Origin: Rachycentron canadum
Taxonomy: Eukaryota; Chordata; Actinopteri; Carangiformes; Rachycentridae
Reading direction: 5' to 3'
Assembly (NCBI GenBank): GCA_038496675.1
Contig: CM076649.1
Coordinates: 20,937,422-21,001,421, forward strand
DNA length: 64,000 nt
This document shows, one piece after another, positions 1 to 13,700 of this stretch (positions within the stretch are counted from its first letter, which is position 1; each line of letters begins with the position of its first letter). Made by a program: the position numbers and the translations under genes. The notes under the pieces were generated by a model. The model ran no database searches. It had not been told where the DNA came from and was given only the letters and a program-made list of their open reading frames with translations.

Positions 1-171
1 GCATACGTTCTTTTGCTTCCTGGGTATTGATTTAAAAGGAAAAAAAAATAATAATGTAAAAGATTCACTTGCCTCTTAGGCCTCCATATAAGTCACCTTC
101 ACTTCAGGTGTACTTCATACTAGAATATTATTTTCCCATAAAAACCTGACACAGACTCATTCGGACTGGAC

Positions 172-177
172 TTTATT
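172..177 (-). terminator. stmn3: polyadenylation signal of stmn3
   Basis: AATAAA on the minus strand, about 145 nt beyond the stmn3 stop codon. It is the only canonical signal I see between the stop and the window edge, so the 3' UTR is probably short. Confidence 0.55.
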
Positions 178-322
178 TCAGCTGCTCCTCCAGATGTGTG
201 TGGTTCACCACACATGACACAGATGGGTGAAAGTATTCGGTGCTGATAACTCCTGAAAGGTGCACTGTGGGATGATATCGGTGAAGAGTTTCAGAAGAAG
301 AACCCAAAAGCAGAGAACCTCC

Positions 323-3300
323 TCAGCCAGAGAGATCTGCCTGACGCTCCTTGTTCCTGCGCACCTCGGCGGCATGAACTTCCTGTAAGACACAAAGTGT
401 CAGATACACATTAGAAATAATGAAACTTTTAAAATCTGTGAAAAGCAGAACTAGTCACCTGCTGAGCAACACAAATATTGAGTGATTGTTTGACCCATTT
501 CTCAGACCAGATCAAATCCTCTTTGTGTTCACAGATCTGGATCAGATATATAAACCTGAGCCTATCTGAGCTCTTGGTGGTTTCATGAAGTCCAACACTT
601 TATAACTAAATAACATGCAGCACTTTAAATAAAGTCAACACACCACCTTCCACTACAGTTTACAACCAGCAGGAACACAGGCATCACACACTCCACTCCT
701 GTGTCCAGAGGAACATGAACAGTCACAAGCTTTGACATCACTGGCTGTTCATTTTTGGTTGTGTCACATCACTGTTGTGTTACTTTTCCATGTTTGGTGC
801 TGTGTCTCTGTTTGCTGCTGACATACTGTTTATTTTTTCTGACTGGGAAAATGCTCTTAAAAGCAACATTTTTAAAAAAAATAAAAAATACATCAGAATA
901 ATTAGATTTTTAAGTTCATTTAATTCAAGTGTATTTAGGCCCCAGTTTCAATGCTGCCTCAGCAGGTGAACTTCCTGTCTGTCTGTCTGTTGGTTGGTTG
1001 ACTGATTTGTTATTTACGACACATGTGAGTGAATGAAAGTGTAAATATTTAATACTCAGAGCTTTCTCTCTGAAAGGCAAACTTGTTATGTCATTTGAAA
1101 GTGGAAACACAATGTTTCAGTCATTGTGAAAGCTATCAAGAATAGACATGAGCCGAGGACACAGTCGATCAGCTGCACCCCCAGAGCGAAGAGGCTGTTT
1201 GTGTTTCCTGTTTCCTGAATGTTTTACTTAAAGTACAAAATCTTCTGCATTTCACCAGAAGTGAAACTGAGGAGTCTATGTGATCATTTCACTACACAGT
1301 GACCTCTTCTCTCCTTCTGAAGTTAGCCAGCTAACCAGTGAGCCCTGTCCATTCCTGTCCCGTGATACTGCTCAGAGGTATGGTGGCTTTGATGCACTGC
1401 AGATAAAATAAAACAAAACAGGCAAATACAGAGAACAATGATTTTACAACATGTGCTGCAAATACCAGAGACACAATCATGCTGTGAATACAAACTATAA
1501 CCTTTGGTCACAGCGTTAAAATAATAAAAAAAAAAAAAAAGTACAAAAAGTCACAAGCTCTGAAGAACAAGTGTCTCACTGTAGCTCACTCTTACAGCTG
1601 AGCACCATGTGGAGAGGAGAGTCAGAGGAAACTCCACATTTTCATGTTAGCTACACAACTAACCAACTGTTGTACTACATGCATTCACTTTCTTGCCTGT
1701 GGAGATTCTATCAGATTTGACTGGGGATTGTTTCCAACATTCGCCGCTGAATGTGAAGGAGTCGTATTAGCCTGAACATGGCTGATGAGCGGTGAGACTC
1801 GTCTTTGGTCCTGTTCACACTGACGTTAACATGCGTCTCCAGTGACCACGAACTGACGAACTGACTGTCAATACAGTGTTGTCCATCTTTCTTTGCTGGA
1901 TTCAAAATCTTCTGCTGAGGAAGACAGACAGTAGCTACAGTGCTTAAAGCTGCTGGTCCCGCATTAACACGCCTGTCCTCACCATCAGTAACCCTGTGCT
2001 GTTAAATCGACTGAAAATGACTGAACTCTGAAATAAAACGCTCAGCATCTCGCTTGATGAGAGCTGTTCCTCTTCATCTAAAATCAGCCTGAAGAGTCAG
2101 CTGATCCACCAAAGCTGAAACAGTAGGGCTGCACAATCACTTCAAATAGCCGTGGGGATTGTGTCTTAAATCAAATGTTGGGGAAGAAACATTACTGTCT
2201 ATAGTTAAAGTTTGGTTTGCTTTGGTTGTGTGACAGAATAAAAATAAACCCGGTCCATGCCGGTTCTTTCATAAATGACATTGAATGGTAAGAGAAAGGG
2301 AGGACTTGCTTTCTCATGCAGCCTCTGTTTGCGGGCACTCAGGTGGGCCTCACGCTTCTCCTTGTTGACCTCCATCTTCTGGATGAGTTTCTCCTCCGTC
2401 TTCTTGCTGAAGTTGTTGTTCTCCTCGTGTGCCTTGTGGAGGACCTCCTGCACATGCTCCCTCTTCTCAGCCAGCTGCTTCAGCACCAGTGCCTCCTGGG
2501 ACTACAGCAGGGTTTTGGGAGGGGGTGGGGGGCAGGTAGTGGCAGGGACACATGAAGAGGAAGAAAGGCAGTCAGTGTTTCTTTAAAGGCGAGGTGTTAT
2601 TGTGTGCGAAGAAGATTTGATGACTTCTGCATTTCAGACATTACTTTATGACTCATATAGTTGAAATGAAATCCTAACACCCACTGGAGTTTCTGCTCAC
2701 TCCCTCATATAATTATCTACTCAATGAGTCACTTAATCATTACATTTTATTTGTGTTGGTGGTTTACAGGTCAACTTGCTCAGTGACTTGGTGATGATAA
2801 GTTTTGATTTAGGCGGAGTCACAAATTCGTTTCTCTGTTGTGTAGATGCCACCCTACACACCCTGCTCTATTATTGATAATATGTGTGTCTTGTGTGTGT
2901 AGTTGGTGCATGAAGTCTGAATCAGCATCATGGTATGTGAAGCTGAACTCTGCTTTACAACTGCCAACAAGATGTCTGGTGACATAATCTAGTTACATGA
3001 GGTCAAAACATTGCAGAGTAACACAACCATACAATTTAAGGTATCAGGGCTTTGGAATGTTTGATATCAGAGTGGACATAATGGATGAGACAGGTGGTTT
3101 TTAATCATTTATGCTTTCATATTTTTAAGTGTTTTATAAATTCAGGTTCAATTATTTATTCTATTATTACTATAGGTGGTGTGTGTAACCAACCATCAAC
3201 CCCGCAGACTGAGACATGAAGCCAACACTCGAGTGTTAAAACCTGCAGTTCCTCTACAGACCACTGGAGTCTGGCTCCATTAGGTCAGTCCCATAGAGAT

Positions 3301-4997
3301 CCATGTTAAAGTGATGTTACAGCGGAAACAAACATGTTTACATATTTGAGATGAAAAACAGTCTGTTAATTTCCTCTTTCATGACAACTGAATGGGGGTA
3401 TTGAATTTTTTACATAGCTCACGTTTGTTCGCCACAAACTGACATGAACCTAAATCTCAGCTCCACCCACCCCTTTGGCAATATTTGGATTAGCTGGGAG
3501 CTAGAGGGTGGAGTCAGGCCTTGCCAAGATGTCATGGAGGAGCAGCTCACTCTGAGCCTCATCAAAGCACCTGTGGGTGACGTCACGGAGGCTACATCCA
3601 TCTACGTCCAACATTCATTCCCTAATAATCAGTCTGATCATGGTGGAAACTGCCATGAGCATGAAACACTGGTGTGGTTGCAGCGTCATCCAGGTCACTG
3701 AGGGGCCGCGAAAGGGTGAATTTACAGATCAGCCCACAGAGGGAAGACAGAGTAAAATAAAATAAGTGAGAATAAAAATGAATCTACATCTGAGACGAAT
3801 CGGTTTCCTGCCTGGTGTCCACCTTAGTTTTACCCTGTGACATCACATCAGACACTGATGTCTGTTTGTGTTTCTAGGTTTGTTTGTGAGTCTGGAGCTG
3901 GTGTAGAACATACACCATCCATAAAAAAGAGATGAGACTCTGGGCCTGAAAATTAAAGCCAATGCTGAAGAGCCTTAAACCTTCCTTCTATCTAATGACC
4001 ATCAGGGGGCGACTCTACTGGTTGTTAAAGAAGTCAGATTGTATTGAAGTCTATGGGAAAATGTCCCTACTTCTCCCTTGATTTATTAGCTCAGTAAACG
4101 TTTTCCTAATGAGTTTATGGTCTCAGTCTCTAGTTTCAAGTCTTCAATACAACTTGATGTTCATTTTTTAAGGGTCTGCATTAGGGTGTGTGTGATGGTG
4201 ATTGACAGACTGTACCACCCAATCAGGATAGAGTACAGAGCAGGTCATCTCCACCCCTCATTCCTCCTCAGCTCCACTTTCTCCTCCAAATAAGGTTTCT
4301 TCTGGTTTCAAAAAACCAAGATGACCAATGGACAAATTACAAACTAAAGGCTTCAAAACAGCAGCTCACAAACCAACGGGTGACATCATGGTGGGTTGAT
4401 ACTTGGAGTGGATTGTAGGTTGTTTTCTCCTCCTCTGTTACTTTAAATGAATAGTTTAACATTATGTAAATCTGCTGATCTGGTTGTATTTCAAGTCAAC
4501 ATGAAAGTGTCATAGACAAGCTCAAATTAGGACACTATTTGATTTTTTTTAAAGAAAAGCTGACAAAATAAAAATGTTCTGTGTTTCCACTAGTCCAGTA
4601 TCTGATAATAATAACAGGAAAAATAGTGATCACACAACCAGAAGGAAACATTTCCAGAATGAATAACACAAGGGTGTTAAGACGAGAAAGGGTCATCTAT
4701 GATTGGATGAACCATTATTCATATGAACTCTCATCATAAGACCAGTCCTCCACGATCAGACCCCGCTGAGGCCCCTCAGTACCTGCTCACCTTCCTCCTC
4801 TCCTCAGCTGCCTCCAGCCTCTTCTGCAGCTCCTCCAGAGACACCTCCCTCCTCGGGGGGGTACGTGATGGCTGAAGCTGGGCTTTGTCCCCAGGCTGAC
4901 CAGGGTCCTTCAGGATCACTTCAAAGGACTGTCCAGACGCTCGCTTGTTCAGGCCCTTCACCTCCAGGTCTGAGTCCCAGGGTCAGACACAACACAA

Positions 4998-5038
<41 letters not shown>

Positions 5039-7694
5039 NNNNNNNNNNNNNNNNNNNNNNNNNNNNNNNNNNNNNNNNNNNNNNNNNNNNNNNNNNNNNN
5101 NNNNNNNNNNNNNNNNNNNNNNNNNNNNNNNNNNNNNNNNNNNNNNNNNNNNNNNNNNNNNNNNNNNNNNNNNNNNNNNNNNNNNNNNNNNNNNNNNNNN
5201 NNNNNNNNNNNNNNNNNNNNNNNNNNNNNNNNNNNNNNNNNNNNNNNNNNNNNNNNNNNNNNNNNNNNNNNNNNNNNNNNNNNNNNNNNNNNNNNNNNNN
5301 NNNNNNNNNNNNNNNNNNNNNNNNNNNNNNNNNNNNNNNNNNNNNNNNNNNNNNNNNNNNNNNNNNNNNNNNNNNNNNNNNNNNNNNNNNNNNNNNNNNN
5401 NNNNNNNNNNNNNNNNNNNNNNNNNNNNNNNNNNNNNNNAGAGAGAGAGAGGGAGAGAGAGAGGGAGAGTGAGATTGAGAGAGAGGGAGAGAGAGAGAGG
5501 GGGAGAGAGAGGGAGAGACAGGTACAGACACACACAGACAGGCAGACTGACCTCCATACTGATAGATGCTGTTGGGATGTGGCTGTGAGTAGAAGCAGGA
5601 GCAGAGCAGAGACAATATGTCCATCTCCTTCATCTTGTCTGTGTAGTCTGTTACACACAGATGATAACATGTTAGTCCACCTGAGACCACCTGGACGCTG
5701 TCAACTGTTAATCGTCCTCTCATGAGACACAGTAAAGAGAGACAGCTAACTGCTAACACTGATCAGAATGACCACAACTGTGTTTGATATAAACACATCT
5801 GTCAGCCAATCAGATGCAGATGTTTCTGGTGCAGGTCATTAGCCAGCAGAAATCATATCGTTTTTCAGAAATGAAGTATTTATTAACTTTTATTAACTAA
5901 TTGTAAAAGGAAAGTCACTCAGTCATTAGTGTTGTCATGTCTATATATTGAAAAACGTGCTTGCTTGAATTGCTCCGGTCTGAACCTGTGAGTCAGGAGT
6001 CACTGTCACAGGTTCTTATTATCAGTTTCCTGTCCTCCCTCTGCTCAGCTCATCCTTGACTGGATTTGGGCAGTTCTCTCCAAGTTTAAGATTTTCTCTA
6101 CATCCTTATCTATAAGACCTTGGTTGCCCCAGCAACAGAGGATAGTACTGTCTCTGCATGTCCACTATCAGTGGTAATAGAAGCTAAACAGTGAAGCACT
6201 GCCTGACACTGTGAACTCAGGTTCAGCCTCATTATGCTCAGCTCATTCAGAAGCATAATAAAGGAGCTCTGTACAGCAATCATCTGAATAAGCAGATATA
6301 ATATTAACTCATCCATAGCAAACTAGACAGTATGAGTATTGTAGTCAGTAGTGTAGTGCGAGAGGTGGATGCTTGGAAAAGTGGGGGAGCAAACTTAACA
6401 AAACTAACCCCCTGATGGCCTGAACCTGAACCACTGAAACAAATGGCTCTTCAGAGAGACAGCATCCACAACACAACACAAAACCCTGCAATTGCCCCCA
6501 AATAGAATATATCATTTACTAATGTTATTAGTTACACCTGCTTTGATATGTAAAAATCTGCCGTGAAAAAGGTCTATTTGGTCATGAGGTCTGGTGACAG
6601 CATGCACTATTTGCCGTTATAGGTCTAATCAGCAACAGTAACTCAAACTTCAATGTGGGATAAATACTGAAAAACTACAGATCCTGTCTTATTGGTGACA
6701 CCTGCTCCTGTGTACACAGTTAATGGACGACCTCCCTCATCGCCTATGTTTGGTCTCACAGTGAAACCTCCAGACGGAAACTATAGCACTGCAAACAACT
6801 AAATTAATGTTGTTTCTTTCCCCAACCAATCAGTTATCAGGAAATGTGTCACAACTTCGGAGGACCGATACAGAGATGTGGCCCTTTGTAGACGTTGTAG
6901 ACCATGAAGGCGTGATTGAAATGGGACAGTCGGGTTTTCGGAGGATTTTCACCAACTGTTCCTGCCCTTAATGTCAGTCTAACACCGCACATTGTCTCAT
7001 GTCTCTCATGTTTCTATAATTTACATGTTATTCAGATCTGCTAGTTTCCTCTGTAGTTAGCGATGACTTATCTCTCTCCCTCCATCACTCATGTTTAGTT
7101 ACTCCTCTGCCTACTGTGGTGGAAATCTGACATAAATTGTAGAAACAACTTTGTCTTTTGATATTTTATTGTAACCGAACCTTGCAAACAGGTCAGAGCA
7201 ATGCAAAAGGTTTCTGCATACATTGAATAGTTAGAGAGGGCAGTCGCCCCTTTGGGTGCCTGAGGTACAACCGTGGTTCAAACAGAGTTCAGTTAAGAAA
7301 GGAAAGTGAAACAATCTGAATCTATACAGCTGAGATCATGGATGGTAGCAATACCTTGAAAGAGGTACAGAAAACAGGACGTTTCTTAGGCATAGGCATA
7401 GATGAGTGAGACAACTCGGGGTGAAAACAGACGCAGATACAATAGGTCATACAGAAAGTATTTATGACGGTACAGATAGTTGCAATGGCTCATTTGGAGG
7501 TAAAAGTAAAACATTTTATGATATTCCTATATTTATAATGGTACATGTAAAACAAGTAGTTTATTTGTTGTAATACAGGCGAGACACAGTTTATTAAATC
7601 CTAGTCCTCTTTCCTGCAGCTCCTGAGCATCTGGGAAACCAGACTAGCTCAGTAGACTGTCTGTAACAAAAGTCAGTCAGTCAGTCAGTCAGTC

Positions 7695-7735
<41 letters not shown>

Positions 7736-10700
7736 CAGTCAGGAAAAGTAAAAACTACTATATGAACTAAAACTAAAACTATATACTAACTACATGCATG
7801 TAAATAAAAAGGCAGACAGTGTGTGGTTAATGATCTGGTTTTGTTCTGTCTTTCAAACTTTATTTGTTGTTTAAACTTGTTATGTTTGTTGTGTTGGTTC
7901 ATCCTGACGTTAGTCCATAGTTCACCTTTATTTATCTGTGTTTATCTAGCACTGTAAATAAAGACACCAGTGGACATTCTGTGATCTGGACCTGGGAGAC
8001 ATGTTGCAACAGGACTAAAGGACTAGCCACGGTGGCAGGTACCATGGCTACCTGCCTGATAGTCAGGATAGAGGACAGAGCAGGTCAGATCCACCCCTCA
8101 CTCCTCATCAGCTCCACCTTCTCCTCCTGGTTTCAAGTTTCACTAGTGGCTTTAAAACAGCAGCTCACAAACCAATGGGTGACATCATGATGGGTGGACA
8201 AAAACCACACAAGGTTTAACAATCTGTAAGGCACCTGTCCTAAACCCAGGAGAAACTCCTCCAGTGTAAACAGAAAAGCTCCACTATTTTCTCACAAGCA
8301 TCACTGCCTCTTTTGTTGGGCAGCTGCAACAGGCAAAGAAGCTTGGAGTCTCTGTCAGTTCATACCTTTGGTACAGACAACAGGAGAGGACTGGCAATGC
8401 CCTCCCCTGTAGAAGTCCATCCCATGAGGAATGCTGCTGCTGGGGTTTCATGCCCACAGGACAACAGACCAGCTCTTTGTCTGCAACAAACCACTGTCTT
8501 GGGCAACCAGTCTCCAGGGCAAGACTGTCTGATTGGTTTCAGAGCATGAGTGAGCACTCTGCTAGTGGTGACATCTCATTCAAGATCAACCATTATCTCT
8601 CTCTCCATCTATATAGAATGGAGATAGTCCCATACGTAAGCTAGGTTCTCTGAGTGGAGAGACCAAAAGGACACTCTGAAATGGTTCCAATCAAAAAGTA
8701 CTCATAAATATGAAATATGTAGGGTGGAGAGAGTCTCTCCACTCAGAGAACTGTACCCTAGAACACATCACCCTCTGGTCTTGGCTCATTTATTTTTCAG
8801 CTGTTTAGGATTGCAAAATCATACTTTGATACTAACATTCATTGTCTCCAGAAGATAAATCTTATGACTTCTCCTTGGTCACATATAGGACTGTCAAATG
8901 TCTCTGTTACTACTGAGTACATTCTCTAAGACCAAACAATTAGATTCTTTGTGGTCCGATATATCCCAAGATTCATTGCAGTGAATGAAAATAATATGAC
9001 AGCCTGAGGATGAACCTGTTAAATGTAAGTATTGGTTTTAGCTCAGTTCAACAAGTAATGACACAACCTCAAGGTTTTGTTAAAAAAGGTGTTAATAAAA
9101 CTGGAAACTGCTGGTGATGCAAAGCGAAAAACCTCTTTCATTTCAGCCTTCGCGGTCTGCAACGGATACAAAGGGCCACACCTCCATAGGCCACATCCTC
9201 TGTATGCAGAGTATGCAGTATGCAGATTCTGAAATGGGACACAGCTACAGTCTGTGCTCTGCACCTACATGAATATGATTGGATGTTTCTGGCCATATAT
9301 TGTGAATGAGCCAATCACTATAGAGGATTCACATCTACCTGTTTAGTGCTAATTAGCAAATGTTAGCATTCTAACGCTAAACTAAAATGATAAACACGTA
9401 AACTGGTGCACATGTTGCCTCGGCCACACAGTTGTATCTGAAAGGAGCTGCTAGTATGACTATGTGCAAATCACGCTAGTACCCCCCACCTCATCTCCTC
9501 TGTAACATAACATAAAACAAGCTCCTCTTGTTTAACTTGTTCACTTCTGCAACTTCCTGTTTCTTGTGTTGAGTTATATGGGTTTCGTTGATAAGAACAA
9601 GTAGCACAGCTGCTGTTGAGGGACACATTTTATCTGACCACTTTCTTTTATTGAATAGATATAGTACTTAGTCCCTACACTAAGGTATCCTACAGCTCTG
9701 AAGCTTCAGTGATGTCCCTCACTGTGAATAAAGACAAATGAGTCAATGTAAATTTATAAACTGGAAACTGATTAATCAACAAAAGAAAAACCTGAGTTGT
9801 GTTGGTGTAAAGTAATGTGTTCATCTTTGTAATAACGTAAGAGAAGTAAAAAGTTAGTATAAACTTAAAGCCTAAAGTTTGGTGGGGACATAGATGGAAT
9901 ATTTTTCCCCTGTGACAAATCAAAGGTCAGAATGAAGGTCTGACACTTGTCACACAGTGACCTCATATTCTTGAACCCTGAATCTCAGCAGACAATGAAG
10001 CCGCACACCATATCAATGTTCATTCAAGTGAGCAAGAGTTAAGATGACAGGAAACAGGAAACCAAACCCAAAGAACCTAAATTGCATTAATCTGATTTCA
10101 AAACGAGAGCAGAGGATGAGATGCAACCAGGAGTCATTAGTTATTTCTGTTGCACCTACGTCCACAGAGTGGAACACAAAACATAGGTCAAAAAGACACA
10201 GACAGGAGCGGTCTGCTGCCTCTGTGAGCATGGCAGCAGCATTACCAGTTCACAGAGGTTGCATCACTAGTGACAAAGCCGTTACCGCCCTGGTATTGCG
10301 TGACTGAAACTTGTTTTGCTATTTTTATGAATACGTCCTTAAAATCCCTTGCTGCCCCACAGCCTGCTGGGATATGCGTGTGGTGCTCGCTGCTATCTGA
10401 GGATGTGTTCGCCTCCTGAGTGAGAGAGCTAATGTTCACAAATGGATATGGCTGCAGATGCCAGAGTCACGCACATATCTGCGCTGACTTTCTCAGGACA
10501 CTGAAGAAAGTCAGTGATGGCTGCTGGTGTCCCTGCTCCACAGCTCTGAGGCTGAGATGAAGGCTTCACAGAAGATCATCTACACACATCCACCTGCCCT
10601 GGAACATGTCTACAGCTCCTGATGCCCATCTGACCCTGCCCATCACTTGTTTACCTTTCTACGCTCAGGTGCATCAATGCCGACACCACATGATCATCAT

Positions 10701-13700
10701 CTTGTGACATCTTCCTGAATAAGCGGGTCGTTGTCTGCATCAAAGAGGTTCAAAGGTCCTCACCACCTTCACCTTGTCTCATGATCAGCTGGGAGGTGCT
10801 TCTCGCCTGTCTGTGTGAGTGTCTGTTCATCTGTCTCACTCTTTGTTCAGACCCTCACATTTATTTACTTTTAAATCAAAGGTACTAGAACACAATTCCT
10901 GACTAGTTCAGTCCACTTTAAACCCTACTGTTGACTCTCTTCTATGAAAAGTAGCTCAGGTTGTTCTGCTCAGGTGGAGAACCGGTTCCTGTGTCTTTAC
11001 ATCAAGCTCGTGAAGTTGTAGAGCAGAACCTCACTCAGGCACTTTGGGCAGCTTATCAGGTCTGTTGGGTAAGACAGGAGGGTCACATGACATTCAGACA
11101 GTCTGTTAATGTATAATGTATATGACAGAGTCCAATCAGCTGATTTGTGCAGATATAAGGCTTATATCAGAGATTTGCAAGTAAAATGACAGAGCTTGTT
11201 ATGTGAAACAGCTTGACTTATTAATTTGATAAGAAAATCTGTAGTGGAAACACTTGTACCAGAGTGAAGGACACTGTCAGTGTGAGTGTGCAGTGAGTAT
11301 GAAGATGGTTAGAGGAGGAAACATCAGCCACATGGTTGAGCCTCAGTCAGACCCAGACTCAGACCAGTTCAGCATCTTTTATTAGTTTATTTTGTTTGTT
11401 AGCTTGTAGCTGGCAGTGACTGACACAGTGTTAGTGGTTGTGCTAATGCTAACTCTGGCTCTCTGCACTGACAAAGTTTCAGGTTTATTTGCCCCCCCCA
11501 CCACAAGTCGACAGCATTGGTTCTTTAGGTTTGTGATGTATGAATCTCTGACTGTCTCAATCTGTTTATACGAGACTATTATTGGTTCACTTCAAGGTAG
11601 AAACACTCTGACACTAACTGATAATTTATCATATACAATCATTATGTGAACATTAACAGGATTAGACACTTGATTTTAATCAAAGAGGTTTTAAAGTTCA
11701 TAATTATTCCATAAATCTTACTTTTCAGGCTTCACAGTGTACAGATTCACTGCGGTGCCTGATATTTTTCCCTCTGATTTGAAGGCTGAATATTTATCAA
11801 AAATAATCTGGTATTTGTGGAGCTGAAACAATAGCATTAATAGTAATCCATTAATGCGTCATCAGAGCAAAACTGAACTGTAACAGAGGTCATAGTTCAC
11901 ACTACAAGACAGACGACAGTGATCTATGACTACGATCTACTGAGCTGAAGAAATCAGCTGATTGGATAAATGTTTTTTGTCTTACATCACATTCAATGTG
12001 TGCGTTCACGTCTTGTTTCTTATTTTATTTTGAAATATTTACCTCTCCTGTCATCACCTGTTTCCATTTAGCTGCAGGGCCCCTTTTGCTCCTGTTTACA
12101 CACTCTTCCTTGTCCCTTGCTGTCTGTGTTCCTCCAGGGGCCTGTACTACAAAGCAGGATCTGAGGTCACTGGGGTAACTTCAGGTTTAACTCAGGTCAG
12201 GTTTTCACTTGTTACCAGGGAAAATCTCCATAGAAGCTGTCAACAACCAAATTATTGACCAATCAGATCACTGGAAAAGCTGAATCATCATGGAAACACA
12301 ACCACAGAAACGTCACACTTCACACAGAGAGAGATATGTTTGTGGAAAGAAGCGCGAGTCTTGCAGTTTTAGGACAAATTTAGAAAGTTTTGACAGAGGT
12401 AGGCTAGTTATGATGTTGGGGCCTTACTGGCGTGACAGGAGGAGTGAGGTTTGTGCATTCACCACAAGCTCATCCATTATTGAGATGCTCAGCAGGGTGG
12501 ATGCATTAGTCCCGCTCAGCGTTCCAAACTTTTTCTGTCAGCTCTCTGTCCAGGACACGCAGCATGAGGATGGGAGGAAGACTTCCTTCTTCATGGAAAA
12601 ACTGCCAAAACAAATAATGTCTGCAGATCTGCTGGTTGCAGAAGCCTGTCTGTTTCCACCAACTGCACAACACACATTTTAGATAAGGCATAGACAATCA
12701 TTTCCTGTCTGCCACATTAAACACCAGCTGAGAGAGCAGCCAGTGAGAGGCTGCTTGGTTCTTAGTGCCAATTAAAAGAGGTTGGGCAAAAGAGGAGGAA
12801 TAAGAAGGTTTATATGACCCTGAGCTGAGCAGCAATAACCCACACTATACGTCAAAACACTGTACACTATTATACACACGACCGTTACAACTACTACATC
12901 ATTACTTCAACAGAAAGTTTACCCAGATGTATGTCATGCCCCCCTCCACCAGCCCACTGCCACGTCTAGATGCATCCAATTCAAAAGAGGCAACCATCAC
13001 TGCACACACACATGAATTATACTAACACATCCACTAGATGGCAGATCACACCAACAGACCGACTATAATAATGTACCCTTGAAGACTGAGGACAGACTAA
13101 AGCCTCTGCATCTAATATTAAAGGCTCCTCTGTAAGTCTCAGTTCGGCTGCTTCATGTTCATTTGCGTCTGTCCTGATTGTTTAGGTGAAAAGCTCCAAC
13201 ATCAGCAAACTACAGAGAAGATTCCTGAAGATCTACTCCCTACTGAGGGCATTGATTCTACCATCAGGACATGTTCAACTGGACCTGGGTTTGGTATTGA
13301 TCACCCCAACATCAGCTATTATAATGATTGTGTCTAAAACATGGTTAAACAAATCCATCTTCATCTAGTTTAACCAAAGTAACCAAAGATCATCATAAAT
13401 CATCACAGACTGGGACTAGTTGTCCTCTGTCAGTCTGACAATTTAAAATTTACCAGCGACTCATCTAATAAAAAAAAAAAAAAAAAAAATGGCAATGGCT
13501 TAATTCGTCTGAATCTTAAATGACCATAGAAATGTCCTGTCCAACAAAAGCTCCTGATAAATAATCAGATGATATTAGCAAACACTGTGTTACAGCTTTA
13601 GTCACACAAGCTACATTCAAAACAAAAGATAGATATTTGAAGTTTTTCTGTGAGCAAACTGAAGTGGAATTAGACTGGAAATACTTTCATGATGAAATAA

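Larger units (their letters stand above)
2502..4790 (-). other. stmn3 intron 3 with dispersed repeat copies
   Basis: GT-AG intron. Its acceptor end is very pyrimidine-rich on the minus strand (G-runs at 2512-2536 on the plus strand). The middle holds the dispersed repeats at 3425-3720 and 3930-4400; no coding sequence recognised. Confidence 0.75.

Noticed and set aside
4865..5759. Several long Ser-Leu or Glu-Arg frames through the N block
   Set aside because: Artefacts of the AG dinucleotide array and the assembly gap.
12290..12682. 130-codon plus-strand frame
   Set aside because: Lies in the large stmn3 intron in probable transposon-derived sequence, with no recognisable domain.
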